Below are positions 10,001 to 18,413 of a stretch of 60,473 nucleotides of DNA, piece after piece (positions within the stretch are counted from its first letter, which is position 1; every line of letters begins with the position of its first letter). The stretch spans positions 1 through 60,473 of the IMG/VR virus record IMGVR_UViG_3300043448_000474. One strand, given 5' to 3'. This stretch comes from a virus. The notes under the pieces are model-generated. The model searched no databases, was not told where the DNA came from, and was given only the letters and a program-made list of their open reading frames with translations. The translations under genes were made by a program, and so were the position numbers.

Positions 10001-12949
10001 GACAAGGCTGTCGTAATCTCGACCAGCAGCTTCGACGTCGAAGTCCCTGATATGTCCTTCGATTTCCGCATTGAGACGCAGCGACTCAGCGCCCTGCATC
10101 TGGCGAACAGCGGCCTCGATTGACAGGTACCGACGCTTGCCTTCCTCGGTCTGGTACAGGTTTGCGCGCTCCTCTTCGAGGTTCTCCTTGTCTCCTTCGT
10201 CGCCCTTGGACGCCCCCTCTATCGAGTCCTTGATGAACCCAAACATCGGGTCTTCGGCACCCTGGTTGATGAGCTCCTGAAGCGGGTCGACCTTGACAGG
10301 CTTCTCTTTGGCCTCGCGCTTCTTTTGCTCAGCCTTGACGTTCTTGTTCTCCTCCTTGGTGAGGAACGCGCCCTTCTTCTTGGTAAGCGGAACCTCGTCC
10401 TGAAGGTTGACACCGGCCTCGGATGACTGGGCTGTGCCGGTTTGGCCTTTGCCAATGCTGGTGATCTTGATGAACGGCACTCCGTCAACGATCTTGGAAA
10501 CGGTTCCATAGATCTTGGTCTGACCAATCAGCTTGTTGACCCGAACGTAGTCACCAACCTTTACCTCTTCGCCTTCTTGGTACCTCGGAGGAGTCGGCTG
10601 CTTGACGGTACTCGTTCCGGCAGATCCTTGTACCGCACCGGCTTGTCCTTCTGCATTTTGCGCAGAACCTTGGGGTTGTTGACCGCCAGAAACTTCCACT
10701 CCGCTTTGGACTTGATTGGCATTGGCTACTCCTTGGGTTTGGGCTGCTTGCGCGTTACCTGCCCCACCAGCCGCTTTGGCTTTGGAGGGCTCGATCTTGG
10801 GCGCAGGTGGCGCGACAGGCGCTTTATCTTGGGTGACACTGGTGGGTGCTTTGGTTGAGCGATTGCGAAGATCAGCAAGTCGATCCTTGTCTTTCTTTTT
10901 CGACAAACCGAACGCCTCGTCGGCGCTCTCAAGAGCCTCAAGCTCACGCTGTTCGGATTCCGACAACGCGCTCTGGGCTGGAGCAACAACTTGGGCTTGT
11001 GCTGAAACAGGAACCGGGGCCGCAACTGGGACACCACCCACAGGAGCAGCCCCGGTGTCCGCCGGTAGCGATGATTCAGTCGGCGGGGAAATCTTGGCAG
11101 CAGCCCTCTCGGAATCAGCCCTATCAGCAGCCGCCTTAGCATCGGCGGCAGCCTTATCTGCGGCAGCCTTTGCCTCTGCAGCGGCGCGTTCAGCAGCAGC
11201 TTTTCGCTCAGCGGCAACGCGAGCCTCCTCGGCACGAGCAGCGGCAGCAGCCTCGGCCTCCGCGAGCATGCGCTTTTCCTTCGCCACAGAATCGCGGATC
11301 CGCTGCATGATGTCGGAACCCTTGCCCGGCAAAGCAGGAAGGATGTCGCGTTGGCCAGGCCCAAAGCGGTCAGCCTGTGCAGCCTCAAGAGATGCAAGAG
11401 CCTGAGCCCCACCAGCAGCCTGTTGCCGCTGCGCATTGATGGCTTCGCGCTGCGATTGAGACTGCCTTGACTCCCTGATAGCCCCCATCGCCTCAGCTGT
11501 AAGATCGTTGTATGCGGCCGTGTCTTTGGCCCAACGATCAAGCCGGTTTCTGATGTCGATGACCGCGTTGACAGCGCCGGTTGGATCTTCGCGGCGCATG
11601 GCAGTGTCTGCGATCCTGCCAAGGAAAGTGGTGATCTCGCCGGACTGGTTCAGCAGGGAATCGCGTACTGACTGATCAACGTCATATCCGTTCTCAATCT
11701 GGTCCAGCGTGCTTCCGATCGAGATGATCGAGTTGCGCACCTGCGGGTTGACATTGAGACCGTAGATACGGTTCTCAAGGTAAGACGACGGCGCAGCAGT
11801 GGTAGCACCAGCCGCAGCACTCCTGGCGTCCGCCATGCTTTCGGACACAGCAAGGCTGCCAACGTCGTTCGGATTGATGCGAGAGGCAGGGTTCTGAGCC
11901 TCCTCGATACGCGCCCCGGTGTACGGCTGCAGACCGCCTTCGGCATTGATGCCCCGGAGAGGCTGAGGCGAAAGCTGGTCCTGAAGCGCAGCGGCGTACG
12001 GGCGCACGTCGCCAACACTGGCGACACCCTTACTGACTCCGCTCATCACACCGCCGGTAAGTCCGCCGCCTATCGCGGCTTCGGTCACTCTGCGAGAGAA
12101 CTCCTCCTCGGTTGGAAGTCGACCACCGGCAACAAACGGTGCAAGCGACGCAATCGCTTCCTGACCAGCCTCGGTCAAAGCCTCATCTCTAACACCCTTC
12201 AGCGCCTCGACACCAACATCTCGGAGCGCCTTGCGGAATGCCCCTCCGCCGCCGGACATTAGGTTTTGTAGTGCGCGAGACTCTCCTCCAAGGGCCTCAA
12301 GCGCAGCGGATCCAAGACCACCAGCAGCAGCAGTAGCTCGCTGACGGAATCCAGTCTGGCCAGTTTCATCGGTGATGTCCTGGTAGATCGCACCGGCCTC
12401 TTGCGGGAACGTCGTAATTACTGGCGCTAAAACGGCCGCAGCTTTCGAGCTAAGTCCGGCCGCCTTCAACCCACCAGCCACAGGGCCAGAGACGAGCAGC
12501 TGAGGAATCTGCTCTGCAAGCATTCGACCCGCATAACCAGCCACATCGCCAACATCCTGAATCTCGCTTATCGATCCAGGAGCAGTGCTCTCGATGCCAC
12601 CCATCTGAGAGAGCGCCTTGCCGTAGGCGTTGACGCTCTTTGAGGCGTCTCCAGGAAGAAGCATTGAACCGGCTGAGATCGCGCTCCCGGCCATATTGGC
12701 CATGCCACTTGCAACCCGGCGGCCAAGCTCAGACCGCATGAGTAACGGAATCTCAGGGTCGTTCTCGTATGCATCGAGAATGTCAGCCCTGGTCTGAGCC
12801 TCCGTCGCCTCCGCTCGAATCTGACCCTGCTTGGCGCGGAACTGTTGTCTGGCGATCGTCTTGTAAACGTCGTCGATTCCAGCATCAGTGATGTCGTCGG
12901 GCACCTCGACCGTCTGGTTGAGGTCGGGGAACTCAATGAACTTGGGCAT
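3908..12949 (-). CDS. giant internal virion protein with zincin motif
   Basis: This 3013-residue protein is the last gene of the virion cassette, in the place of T7-like internal/ejection proteins. The N-terminus is charged and is followed by small-residue-rich helices with GxxxA patterns. An Ala-rich charged coiled coil lies at about 560-620 (repeated AEAKAAADKAAAD-like units). A zinc-peptidase motif HEAVH is at 1267-1271 in the context YLVMHEAVHAATV. Long coiled coils follow at about 1480-1560, and a hydrophobic C-terminal region at about 2650-2720 (ISGLSIALLMVMLGMSGMW). The size, zincin and mosaic match phage large polyvalent proteins thought to be injected with DNA. Peptidase activity and ejection are inferred. 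The 3' end overlaps the convergent HTH gene by 113 bases. Confidence 0.9.
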   Translation of the reverse strand: MPKFIEFPDLNQTVEVPDDITDAGIDDVYKTIARQQFRAKQGQIRAEATEAQTRADILDAYENDPEIPLLMRSELGRRVASGMANMAGSAISAGSMLLPGDASKSVNAYGKALSQMGGIESTAPGSISEIQDVGDVAGYAGRMLAEQIPQLLVSGPVAGGLKAAGLSSKAAAVLAPVITTFPQEAGAIYQDITDETGQTGFRQRATAAAGGLGSAALEALGGESRALQNLMSGGGGAFRKALRDVGVEALKGVRDEALTEAGQEAIASLAPFVAGGRLPTEEEFSRRVTEAAIGGGLTGGVMSGVSKGVASVGDVRPYAAALQDQLSPQPLRGINAEGGLQPYTGARIEEAQNPASRINPNDVGSLAVSESMADARSAAAGATTAAPSSYLENRIYGLNVNPQVRNSIISIGSTLDQIENGYDVDQSVRDSLLNQSGEITTFLGRIADTAMRREDPTGAVNAVIDIRNRLDRWAKDTAAYNDLTAEAMGAIRESRQSQSQREAINAQRQQAAGGAQALASLEAAQADRFGPGQRDILPALPGKGSDIMQRIRDSVAKEKRMLAEAEAAAAARAEEARVAAERKAAAERAAAEAKAAADKAAADAKAAADRADSERAAAKISPPTESSLPADTGAAPVGGVPVAAPVPVSAQAQVVAPAQSALSESEQRELEALESADEAFGLSKKKDKDRLADLRNRSTKAPTSVTQDKAPVAPPAPKIEPSKAKAAGGAGNAQAAQTQGVANANQVQSGVEVSGGQQPQGSAQNAEGQAGAVQGSAGTSTVKQPTPPRYQEGEEVKVGDYVRVNKLIGQTKIYGTVSKIVDGVPFIKITSIGKGQTGTAQSSEAGVNLQDEVPLTKKKGAFLTKEENKNVKAEQKKREAKEKPVKVDPLQELINQGAEDPMFGFIKDSIEGASKGDEGDKENLEEERANLYQTEEGKRRYLSIEAAVRQMQGAESLRLNAEIEGHIRDFDVEAAGRDYDSLVRKWLQTNLEQAEYQKFSPRSAAELALRNAIKRRAVDKATVSLSSGTDLDGQETSPIEQIAASETGSETSAAPVGTASQPSSASVSLFTLIKDKVALARIISNAVAAAEKVAKGRLTPVQFTDAVVQGMVDMLDLSSEGASKNAQLVRVVTDMGEAASGDLQELYDEGGIPAITEAITDGTIDSTLAANAGAPNTGNQLLQQGEFTLSDAIDTVLQNEPQGSLLRSIAAKLLSSRVTARVVVLPDADFGLLGAKEGATAFYDSNPDANIIYVRQSAQSHDYLVMHEAVHAATVNALRTNVQFRNEIRNLRSQAISALGQDSYALQNHGSNFKDLAEFISEALSNSQFQEALRSVPASQNESLWDRFKNLVAKLLGITKEQSSVFDRVMNLATDNFSPNVAGGEGILYAAPRIDSDQKRQALLSVPGLQMDNVRAIERLAATQAQMVPQSAVTMIGAASNRLQRRLAFLLRQAAASPNPAPISSFAVANPTYGDVEELAELSHGVDKVAREIEARSEKAEKRLADLQQQFNNIGSLRAELNTAKGNLAAIKAVGESMLDDYSEYLRSRFELAGKLTLAERGAISAAAEVVRKIRTESNNMRSAMETMAEKIPASVINAATSNADILNYVVSNKVLDAGVDQNTINFLTTQSAGGKTPLESFRRLIPAIKLIQKLKTDKSALDNAIDAYENAFAAARGNKTRTVSPRMFGKAFASMDAKRREALEQVRLLNSQINSLVKRVTDAQDEVSIYDEILKSPEYKDQVETAIKQLNILTGGHTEGGAEGNPTPRKLTFQVGSDPKNRFEINYTADPAENEKNKSTVLAALVAIDNELQNTDNPYEIFKLKWMQTKLARYSHQMTDAALGINPFDIINRVRVWIPLLTPLIDRMFIFRQIPGAMGSQARLLAKVGMSMSSQIEAARKHPVYGEAAINNAAQDAIDSHPGIDPQVWDKEVLNELLGGNQERTGRNMRVGETTIFGHKITAEDLKAAQLQSRFADALYRVAKGAERGGITMYFPTLVQETYVVNGQQRIRFRYAYAGGALTTPRSYDLGELDTDPFKMSDVWIKAEVPNDPAATQAAREALLQDPNFLTRFAVAHVAEMNPEYDRTSPFNEVYRQLADQYAKTGKYPTTFDELVDDINNQLPLPPPADRALKIKTQLIGEITEFIKAYRNDLIGAAANDPNAVLRTDALSAGLVGGIITSAANNFTKPRGAMIAPTNFYTYTLSSDSSRGSIAHGVMLPLRRKQIESMQNIQAALVELQKRLSKDVKGAKSVRDKLTLEFVTGKKRVTAKQAYVTNWQLKELIEQMRNSIETLQTTIAKPVLGSGQTTFFEDVLQLRRVALVAQAVAAIVNYSQAVMSGQFVPRTYLAGYKPRMIVTESIAGAVKAAFNTAAYIASSNKPVSSWIIANRNAMIPLMRQFASTVDQIQKMKAKARFDGFGADELSLKEQAAIIRKVGSYDSPVEGFNDSKGMMSSGMDKLFSKWWFPRIALAIQNIPATADRAANILTMIQVDKALNDVMRSGYSIMENRSQSGSTGWDNWTDPANAISEAEAAQAGWSKETLIRMRQAFSGMGGLEVVLHDFWKRVNAAKAAGKDINDVPPIADEGFYMDVTREMLGLSNAAMDSMRPDLLRSRTAMSRIYNFIFTFTSWVNGWFSTLGSLVGVDRTRGTLNTAAISGLSIALLMVMLGMSGMWTNELRGMMYELVKGRPFPVIRLGDVLRDANPASVAKLFGASIALMIPYAGESVANALGAQSYRTSLTDIANLSQPLQLVNTFSDALMSGSKTGDWTGTFTQLLRSTVPGSDMLINRLPSTRARDEVNDAARVARVAAGPLELADKGGGGGGAQPTKFSNLVKRAEAAMSAGDQAGAQRLLQEAAEEKKKQGGKDPWGSVRSAIQSRSVDTRTFGRKLTEDEKQGLMSRMSDSQRATYMRAEETHSKLASLVPRAGERGGMEKVGGKPTTAIDRVNRRIMRVRKATQPRALRALNKKIKAIKPKKLRIAKSSAVSGSRLLRPKARAKAASALLPAAL

Positions 12950-12966
12950 GGAATTGGCGTGTTCGT

Positions 12967-14022
12967 TTACTGGGCGAACTGAGGCTGCGTAGGAACGATT
13001 CGGAATCTCGCTCCCCCTTGCGTCTGGCGAAACTCTGTGGGGACGCTGTTGGTGCCGCCGCCTCCCTGAGGAGGATTCGGCTGTTGCCGCTGAGAGCCAG
13101 TGAAAGCGGAAGACCGCCCATACAGCGGTGTAAGCTCATCGATCGCCATCTTGCGAGCAGCAGCTTCAGGGGACATACCGGCACTCGTATACTCCTGCAT
13201 TGTGTCCTTCCGTTTGCTGTCCCAAAAATCAATCCCATTAAGCTCCTCCAGGTTTCTGCGAGCCTGTTCGTTCAGTGCATTTTGAAATGCAGACTCTTGC
13301 TCCTGCTGGTTTGACATCTGGAGCATCTGTAAATTCGGATCCTGCGGACGAAGACCGGCCGCACCATATTGCTCATACATCTTCTGCTGTGGAGCAGTCA
13401 GGCGGTCGTACGGAAGCGAAGCAATACGCCCCTGGGTGTCGAATCCGTAGCGGGTTGTGTCTGAATTGATACGCGCAGTATCAACGCCACGGTCGAATCC
13501 GTACTTCTGGGCGTCAGTCATCAGCCGAGTCGTGTCAACGCCACGGTCAAATCCGTATCGGCTGGTTTGATTCTGCTCCATGCCAAGGCGCTCATTAGAC
13601 TGAATCCGATCAAGCTCGCGCTGAATCAGTCCACCACGATAGGTGTTCATGCCGGTGACATCTTCGCGGCGAGTACCAGCATCAGTCTTCCCGATTTCGA
13701 CCTGACCGCGCCGAAGATCGTTGAGGCCAGTCACGTCTTCTCGCCCGGTCTCAGCCTGGAAACGGCGGGTTCCAGCGTCCTGTTGACCGATTCCAATCTG
13801 GCCTCGACGAAACTCGTTCATGCCACCAACGTCCTCGCGCCGGACATCGATATCGCCCATGCGGTACCTATCCATCGAATCGCCCTCGCGGCGGCGAAGG
13901 TTGGTATTCGCCGTCTGGTTCAGGAAGTTGCGGTAAGAGTTCGCCTCAGCCTGAGAAGCGGCCTTTTGGGCCATCTCATTCTGCATCAGCGAGTCCAATG
14001 AAGATCCGTAAACGCTTGCCAT
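12967..14022 (-). CDS. internal virion protein, Arg/Asp/Gly-rich repeats
   Basis: A 351-residue protein with an N-terminal helical segment (QNEMAQKAASQAEANSYRNFL). A long region of imperfect repeats follows at about 45-190: REDVxGxNxxRRGQxxIGxxDAGTRR, then three RYGFDRGVDT-like units. The C-terminus is Gln/Gly/Pro-rich. There is a Shine-Dalgarno-like CAGGAA before the ATG. It sits between two other internal-protein candidates and directly upstream of the giant gene. By position it corresponds to T7-type internal core proteins, but no sequence motif proves this. Confidence 0.75.
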   Translation of the reverse strand: MASVYGSSLDSLMQNEMAQKAASQAEANSYRNFLNQTANTNLRRREGDSMDRYRMGDIDVRREDVGGMNEFRRGQIGIGQQDAGTRRFQAETGREDVTGLNDLRRGQVEIGKTDAGTRREDVTGMNTYRGGLIQRELDRIQSNERLGMEQNQTSRYGFDRGVDTTRLMTDAQKYGFDRGVDTARINSDTTRYGFDTQGRIASLPYDRLTAPQQKMYEQYGAAGLRPQDPNLQMLQMSNQQEQESAFQNALNEQARRNLEELNGIDFWDSKRKDTMQEYTSAGMSPEAAARKMAIDELTPLYGRSSAFTGSQRQQPNPPQGGGGTNSVPTEFRQTQGGARFRIVPTQPQFAQ

Positions 14023-14037
14023 AGTAATTCCTGTTGA

Positions 14038-14988
14038 TTAGCCCATCCGACCAAAGTCATACCCGGTGGAGTTCCAGTAGTCCAAAGCCCCCATCCCACC
14101 AGGGAACGGGCCACCGCCTCCTCCGCCACCACCGCGCTTGCCGCGACCAGTGAGGCCGCCCATCAAACCACCAAGCATTCCACCACCGCCACCGCCACCA
14201 CCACCGCCTCCAAGCATGCCCCCGCTGTAAAGCGACATGCCGGTGTCGATCGCGCTGTTGACGCTGGAGTCAAGGGCATCACCGAGGGCAGCCCACTTGT
14301 TCCGCTTCTTCTGGAACCCAGCGAAGTTGGACTCATTGACGCCAGAAAGGCCGCCAAGCTGACCAATCTCAGACTCGCGAGCCATCTGACGGGCTCGGAG
14401 GGGGCTGAGTTCCATGTCAGCAAGGTTAGTCGGCAGGGCATTCCGGTAACCCATCAGCCCCATCTGCTGACTGATGTTCTGGCCACGCTCAGAAGCCGCC
14501 CCACCAGCAGCCTGGTTCAATCCTCCAAAAATCTGCTGGGCAATCGGAGCGCCGAAGGCACCGACGTAGCTGGATCGCTGTTTGTCCATGTAGGAACTCG
14601 ACGGTTTCCCGGCGTAGCCCAGGCGAGAGGCCGCGATCTTGTCCGATTTGGACATTCCGCCGCCCATCTGACCTAGCAAACCTTGAAGAGCGGCCAAATC
14701 ACCTTCGCGAGCACGCTCACGATCGCCCATGAAGCTCGCCTGACGAAGACCGCCAAGCATCTGATTGGTCTCGGCTTCCGTTTGCTTGTTGAGGCGGCCA
14801 ACTTCGCCGATTGCACGGCGATTAGCGCCGGTAAAATTGCCGATCGCGGTGTCCGCCTCGCTGCGGTACTTGTCCATACCGCCAACCGAGGTGTCGATCT
14901 GCTTCTGAAGCCCCTCGTTCTTGTACATCCGCTCCATCTTGTCGGGAGCAAACGCACCAATGATTCCACCAAGGTTTGAGATGCCCAT
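14038..14988 (-). CDS. internal virion protein, glycine-rich C-terminus
   Basis: A 316-residue protein. Residues 1-200 are helical and rich in Ala, Gln and Arg; the C-terminal third has poly-glycine tracts (GGMLGG followed by 11 glycines, then more runs). The ATG is preceded by AAAGGA at good spacing. It is the first of three consecutive genes after the tail nozzle, the usual site of internal ejection proteins in podoviruses. The N-terminal start GISNLGGIIGAFAPDK suggests an amphipathic, possibly membrane-active helix. Function is by position only. Confidence 0.75.
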   Translation of the reverse strand: MGISNLGGIIGAFAPDKMERMYKNEGLQKQIDTSVGGMDKYRSEADTAIGNFTGANRRAIGEVGRLNKQTEAETNQMLGGLRQASFMGDRERAREGDLAALQGLLGQMGGGMSKSDKIAASRLGYAGKPSSSYMDKQRSSYVGAFGAPIAQQIFGGLNQAAGGAASERGQNISQQMGLMGYRNALPTNLADMELSPLRARQMARESEIGQLGGLSGVNESNFAGFQKKRNKWAALGDALDSSVNSAIDTGMSLYSGGMLGGGGGGGGGGGMLGGLMGGLTGRGKRGGGGGGGGPFPGGMGALDYWNSTGYDFGRMG

Positions 14989-15036
14989 AGTCGGTCCTTT
15001 TCTTCGATTTAGTGAAGCGGTGATGACCGCGTGACG

Positions 15037-16863
15037 CTAGAAATAGTCGCCGTGGGAGCTACGGATTGAGACGTTCATCTCGTTCAGTGACGCAGAACCA
15101 CCTTTGACTGGACCCTTGGCCGAGTCGGCGATCATCAGTCGGTAGGCGATTTGCGCTCCGGTACGGAAAAATTGGAATGACGCCTGTTTGTTGGGGCGAA
15201 TGTTGTTCGCGACCATCTGGGCCTCTGTTTGCGACGACAACCTGTCGATCGGACGCGCCGTGGATCCCTGCCAAATGAGTTTCCTCGGCTGCGCACCATA
15301 TCCAATGTCGGCATGCAGCTTCGCGGCAAGCTCGTCAGGCACGTCTGGAGCATCGTACTCGACCACAATGCGGCTCACTGTTTTGTTATTCGGCGTCCCC
15401 ATGTCCATCGAGTCGGTCTGGATGAGGCTTACGTACCCATACTCGCCGTAATCAACAACAGTGGTTGGGTGCTGCGCATCGCTCCACTGCAATCCAGACC
15501 TATTGGCCTCTGGCGTGGTGCAATACTCGCGTGCGTAGTAATCGGGTGTGTACTCCTTGAGGCACTTGTCTTGCGCCGAAGCCATCACGAACTTGTAGCC
15601 GTTGCCACACGGAGTGCAGTCAGGCTCCAGTGATGGATTTGCTGACATTACCGAGCACAAAGAGCTCGTCGGAGTAACCGGAAGATTATCGAGACTGCAA
15701 GGGTTTGGCTTATCAAACAGGCAAAGCTCGTTGGTGTTCCTCACCGAAGTGATCGTGGTGTTCGGAATCCACTGCTGAGGCAGTGGATCGCCCTCTCCAT
15801 CAAACGGAACAGGCTGACAGATACCCATGTCTGCAAGCCAACGGCGCACGCTGACTTGGTACGTCGGCAGATGGGAACAGAACGCCGTGAATCCAGAGTC
15901 CACAACGCACGCTTTTCCAATATCCATCTGCATGACCAGGCTCTTGGTCGGGACGATCTCGTCGTCGGGTGCCCAGCTAAACCAAAGAATGCGCTGGGCC
16001 TCATCGTAACCACCCGTAAGCAGGTGGCAGTGGGAGCGGTTGATGGGGCCGAACGCGGAAAGCGTCGTGGACGGAATGCCTCCCAGAAGGTCTGCGCTTA
16101 CACCGTTGTAGATCGCTCCGCTTGCGCGGTACATCCAGTCTACAAGGCGGGGGCTGCGATCAAACTCGCCGAGGGCGTATAGTGTATCCTCGCCTCCGTA
16201 AATGTGTGTGTCTCCAAGGTTTACCAGCGAGTTGGCAAACCTCAGCACCTGTGGTCCACGGTAGACCTCTCTGAAGTTGAACACCTCATCTCCTCCGACG
16301 AGGTTGACATCGTAGATCGCTTTGTCCGTGTAGACCCTAAACTGGCCTCCCAGAGGAGCCATAGCCAAGACACGCTCGTCAGAGCCAAGGTCGATGTAAC
16401 CAGCCAGAGAATCAGGCAGAGGTGTAAAGGACAGCGGGTCATTGAAGTCGCTCCAGTAAACACGGTTCTGGTAGATGCTTCCCTCGGCGACAGCATTGCC
16501 AATGAACACAAAACCACGCCACGCCCCAACGCATTGCACCGAGTTGATGTCGAGCGCCACGAGATCTTCGATGAGCTCGCATGCCATTCCGTTATCACCT
16601 GCCGGTTTCTCGAAGCTCCACCAGTACGGCTGATCTACGCCGTTGGTGAAGATGACCACGTTCCCCATCTGGGCGTGCTTCCATCGGATCTCTGGAACTC
16701 CGTCAACGGGGATATCGCCTCCAGTTCCGGCCAGAAGAAGCCTCCAGTTTCCGTCTAATCCGGTGTTGCAGAAGATGCGCGATCGAGTAGCCGCCAGAAG
16801 CCTAGTGTCCCCAGACTCGCCGCGCATGTGGGCGAGGAACGTGATGTACTCAGGAGAGCTCAT
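15037..16863 (-). CDS. tail tubular protein B / nozzle-like protein
   Basis: A 608-residue beta-rich protein. The first 330 residues show propeller-type signatures: EYITFL...TRLLAATRSRIF, GNVVIFTNGVDQPYWW, RVYWSDFNDPLSF, and DERVLAMAPLGGQFRVYTDKAIYDV. These resemble phage tail nozzle proteins. A Cys-rich insert (about 365-470, with CxxCxxG) separates the C-terminal domain. Its ATG overlaps the stop of the upstream phosphoesterase gene (ATGA), so the two are probably co-translated. It may be the body of a nozzle gene whose N-terminal part now lies in the upstream gene. Confidence 0.78.
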   Translation of the reverse strand: MSSPEYITFLAHMRGESGDTRLLAATRSRIFCNTGLDGNWRLLLAGTGGDIPVDGVPEIRWKHAQMGNVVIFTNGVDQPYWWSFEKPAGDNGMACELIEDLVALDINSVQCVGAWRGFVFIGNAVAEGSIYQNRVYWSDFNDPLSFTPLPDSLAGYIDLGSDERVLAMAPLGGQFRVYTDKAIYDVNLVGGDEVFNFREVYRGPQVLRFANSLVNLGDTHIYGGEDTLYALGEFDRSPRLVDWMYRASGAIYNGVSADLLGGIPSTTLSAFGPINRSHCHLLTGGYDEAQRILWFSWAPDDEIVPTKSLVMQMDIGKACVVDSGFTAFCSHLPTYQVSVRRWLADMGICQPVPFDGEGDPLPQQWIPNTTITSVRNTNELCLFDKPNPCSLDNLPVTPTSSLCSVMSANPSLEPDCTPCGNGYKFVMASAQDKCLKEYTPDYYAREYCTTPEANRSGLQWSDAQHPTTVVDYGEYGYVSLIQTDSMDMGTPNNKTVSRIVVEYDAPDVPDELAAKLHADIGYGAQPRKLIWQGSTARPIDRLSSQTEAQMVANNIRPNKQASFQFFRTGAQIAYRLMIADSAKGPVKGGSASLNEMNVSIRSSHGDYF

Positions 16864-18413
16864 GTGCAGGTTACCATCGTGTTAATCGGCGTGATGAAAA
16901 TGTTGTCCTGAGCGGTGAAGCTCCAAAGAATTACGAGGCTCGCACCGCCCGTGTCGTTCCACTGAGCAGCGTCGTCTGGTGCGCATCCGTAGACGTACAC
17001 GTTGTCGTTCACAGCAAGGTTGGACCCTTCAACGGTCTCAAACCTGGACACCACATTTCCACCAGCTGTTGCTGAGTAGAACGAAAGGTCAACCCACCCA
17101 CGAGTTGGAGGAGTAATTGCAGAGGTGACCTTTACAGATGTGCGCCACTTGCGCTGAACGTATGGCACGTAGATTCGTGCGGTTGGCGCGTATGCAGAAA
17201 TTGTAGGCATCTGCACTTCTCCGTACGTTGCTTCTGACGCAACGACTGTAGGTCCAGTTACCTGCACAGTCGCTGTCTGAGCAGACACAGCGCCTGGTGA
17301 AAACCCGTCAAATCCCCACCCGATTACTGGGTACGCAGGAAGAACAACAGGCAGCTTATTGTTTACGACATTGGTTAGCAGCTGGTCGTGAAGATCCTCG
17401 TTCTTGCGCTTCGTGATGTAGAATGTGTCGAAGATAACACCGTCCAACATCACCGCCTCGATCTTCAGACGGTAGCCCTGAGTCGTTAGACGCATTGCGC
17501 CAAATCGCGGTGGATCATCGTATTTTAGCTGATTCGGATTTGGGTTGTCATACCCGTTCAGCGGAGCCCCTCCATGCCCAGTAATGACGTACGGAATCTC
17601 CTTGTTGGTCCACCTCTGGTAGTTGTGCTCGTGTCCGCTGAATACAGCATCAGCGCCCATAGCTCCAAAGTCCCATCGCATGTGCGTCAGGCCAGGATGG
17701 TACTTGCTTCCGCTGCTGAATGGCGGGTGGTGGAACAGCACGATCTTGAACATCGCCGTGCTGCTCTGGAGAGCCTGTTGCAGCCAAAGGTACTGGATGC
17801 TCCCTACTGTATGGCCATCGGGCTCAAAGTGAGTCCCATCGGTTCGCATTCCTGAGCTCAATACAAAGAGCTCAACCGCACCTTCGTTGTAGTGGGCTCG
17901 GTAGTAGTTCTTTGTTCCGCTCTGGAATGCGTACGGAAACTTGGATCGGTACCACGATGGCGTGGTTGGGTCGTAGTCGACATCATGGTTTCCGATCGAC
18001 GGAAAAAACTTCTGCGCAGCTATGAAGTCTCCGTACTGCAGCGTGTTGGTTTCAGCGAATCGCTGGTTCGCCTGTGCCAACGTCATCGATGGGCTAAGTC
18101 CGTAGACGTTATCTCCAACAGTTGCAATGAATGCTGGATTCCACGACTTGATCATCGCTGACACGTCTGTTTCCGGCTGAGTGCCCCACCCGTAATCTCC
18201 AACGATTGCAAACGTCAGCTGCTCAGCGGTTGCCTCGGTCAACGACAAGGCACGCCAACCGCCAAGACGACGCAGACGGCCGTCGCGCTCGCTGATTGCG
18301 TTGGCAATGAGTCGGAAGTAGCCCTCGCTGGTCTTACCGGCGGGGGATCTTAGGTCCAACGATACCGCATTGAGCGGAAGGTTGGTCTCTCTTACGCCGG
18401 GTAGACGCTTCAT
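16860..18413 (-). CDS. tail protein with embedded calcineurin-like metallophosphoesterase
   Basis: A 517-residue protein. Residues 1-58 look like the start of a tail nozzle protein (LPLNAVSLDLRSPAGKTSEGYF, RLRRLGGWRAL). A complete metallophosphoesterase domain of purple-acid-phosphatase type follows: GDYG (72-75), GDNVY (100-104), GNHD (141-144), FHHPP (about 227-231) and GHEHNYQR (260-267), all with metal ligands present. From about 330 a beta-rich virion-like region resumes. The stop overlaps the nozzle ATG. The enzyme would hydrolyse phosphoesters at the virion surface; the substrate is unknown (polymer, nucleotide or lipid head groups are possible). Insertion of the enzyme into a nozzle gene is inferred. 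Confidence 0.88.
   Translation of the reverse strand: MKRLPGVRETNLPLNAVSLDLRSPAGKTSEGYFRLIANAISERDGRLRRLGGWRALSLTEATAEQLTFAIVGDYGWGTQPETDVSAMIKSWNPAFIATVGDNVYGLSPSMTLAQANQRFAETNTLQYGDFIAAQKFFPSIGNHDVDYDPTTPSWYRSKFPYAFQSGTKNYYRAHYNEGAVELFVLSSGMRTDGTHFEPDGHTVGSIQYLWLQQALQSSTAMFKIVLFHHPPFSSGSKYHPGLTHMRWDFGAMGADAVFSGHEHNYQRWTNKEIPYVITGHGGAPLNGYDNPNPNQLKYDDPPRFGAMRLTTQGYRLKIEAVMLDGVIFDTFYITKRKNEDLHDQLLTNVVNNKLPVVLPAYPVIGWGFDGFSPGAVSAQTATVQVTGPTVVASEATYGEVQMPTISAYAPTARIYVPYVQRKWRTSVKVTSAITPPTRGWVDLSFYSATAGGNVVSRFETVEGSNLAVNDNVYVYGCAPDDAAQWNDTGGASLVILWSFTAQDNIFITPINTMVTCT

Noticed and set aside
11090-11270. Short repeats that could suggest a CRISPR-like or satellite array
   Set aside because: They encode the Ala/Lys/Glu coiled coil of the giant protein and vary codon by codon; no spacer-repeat order.
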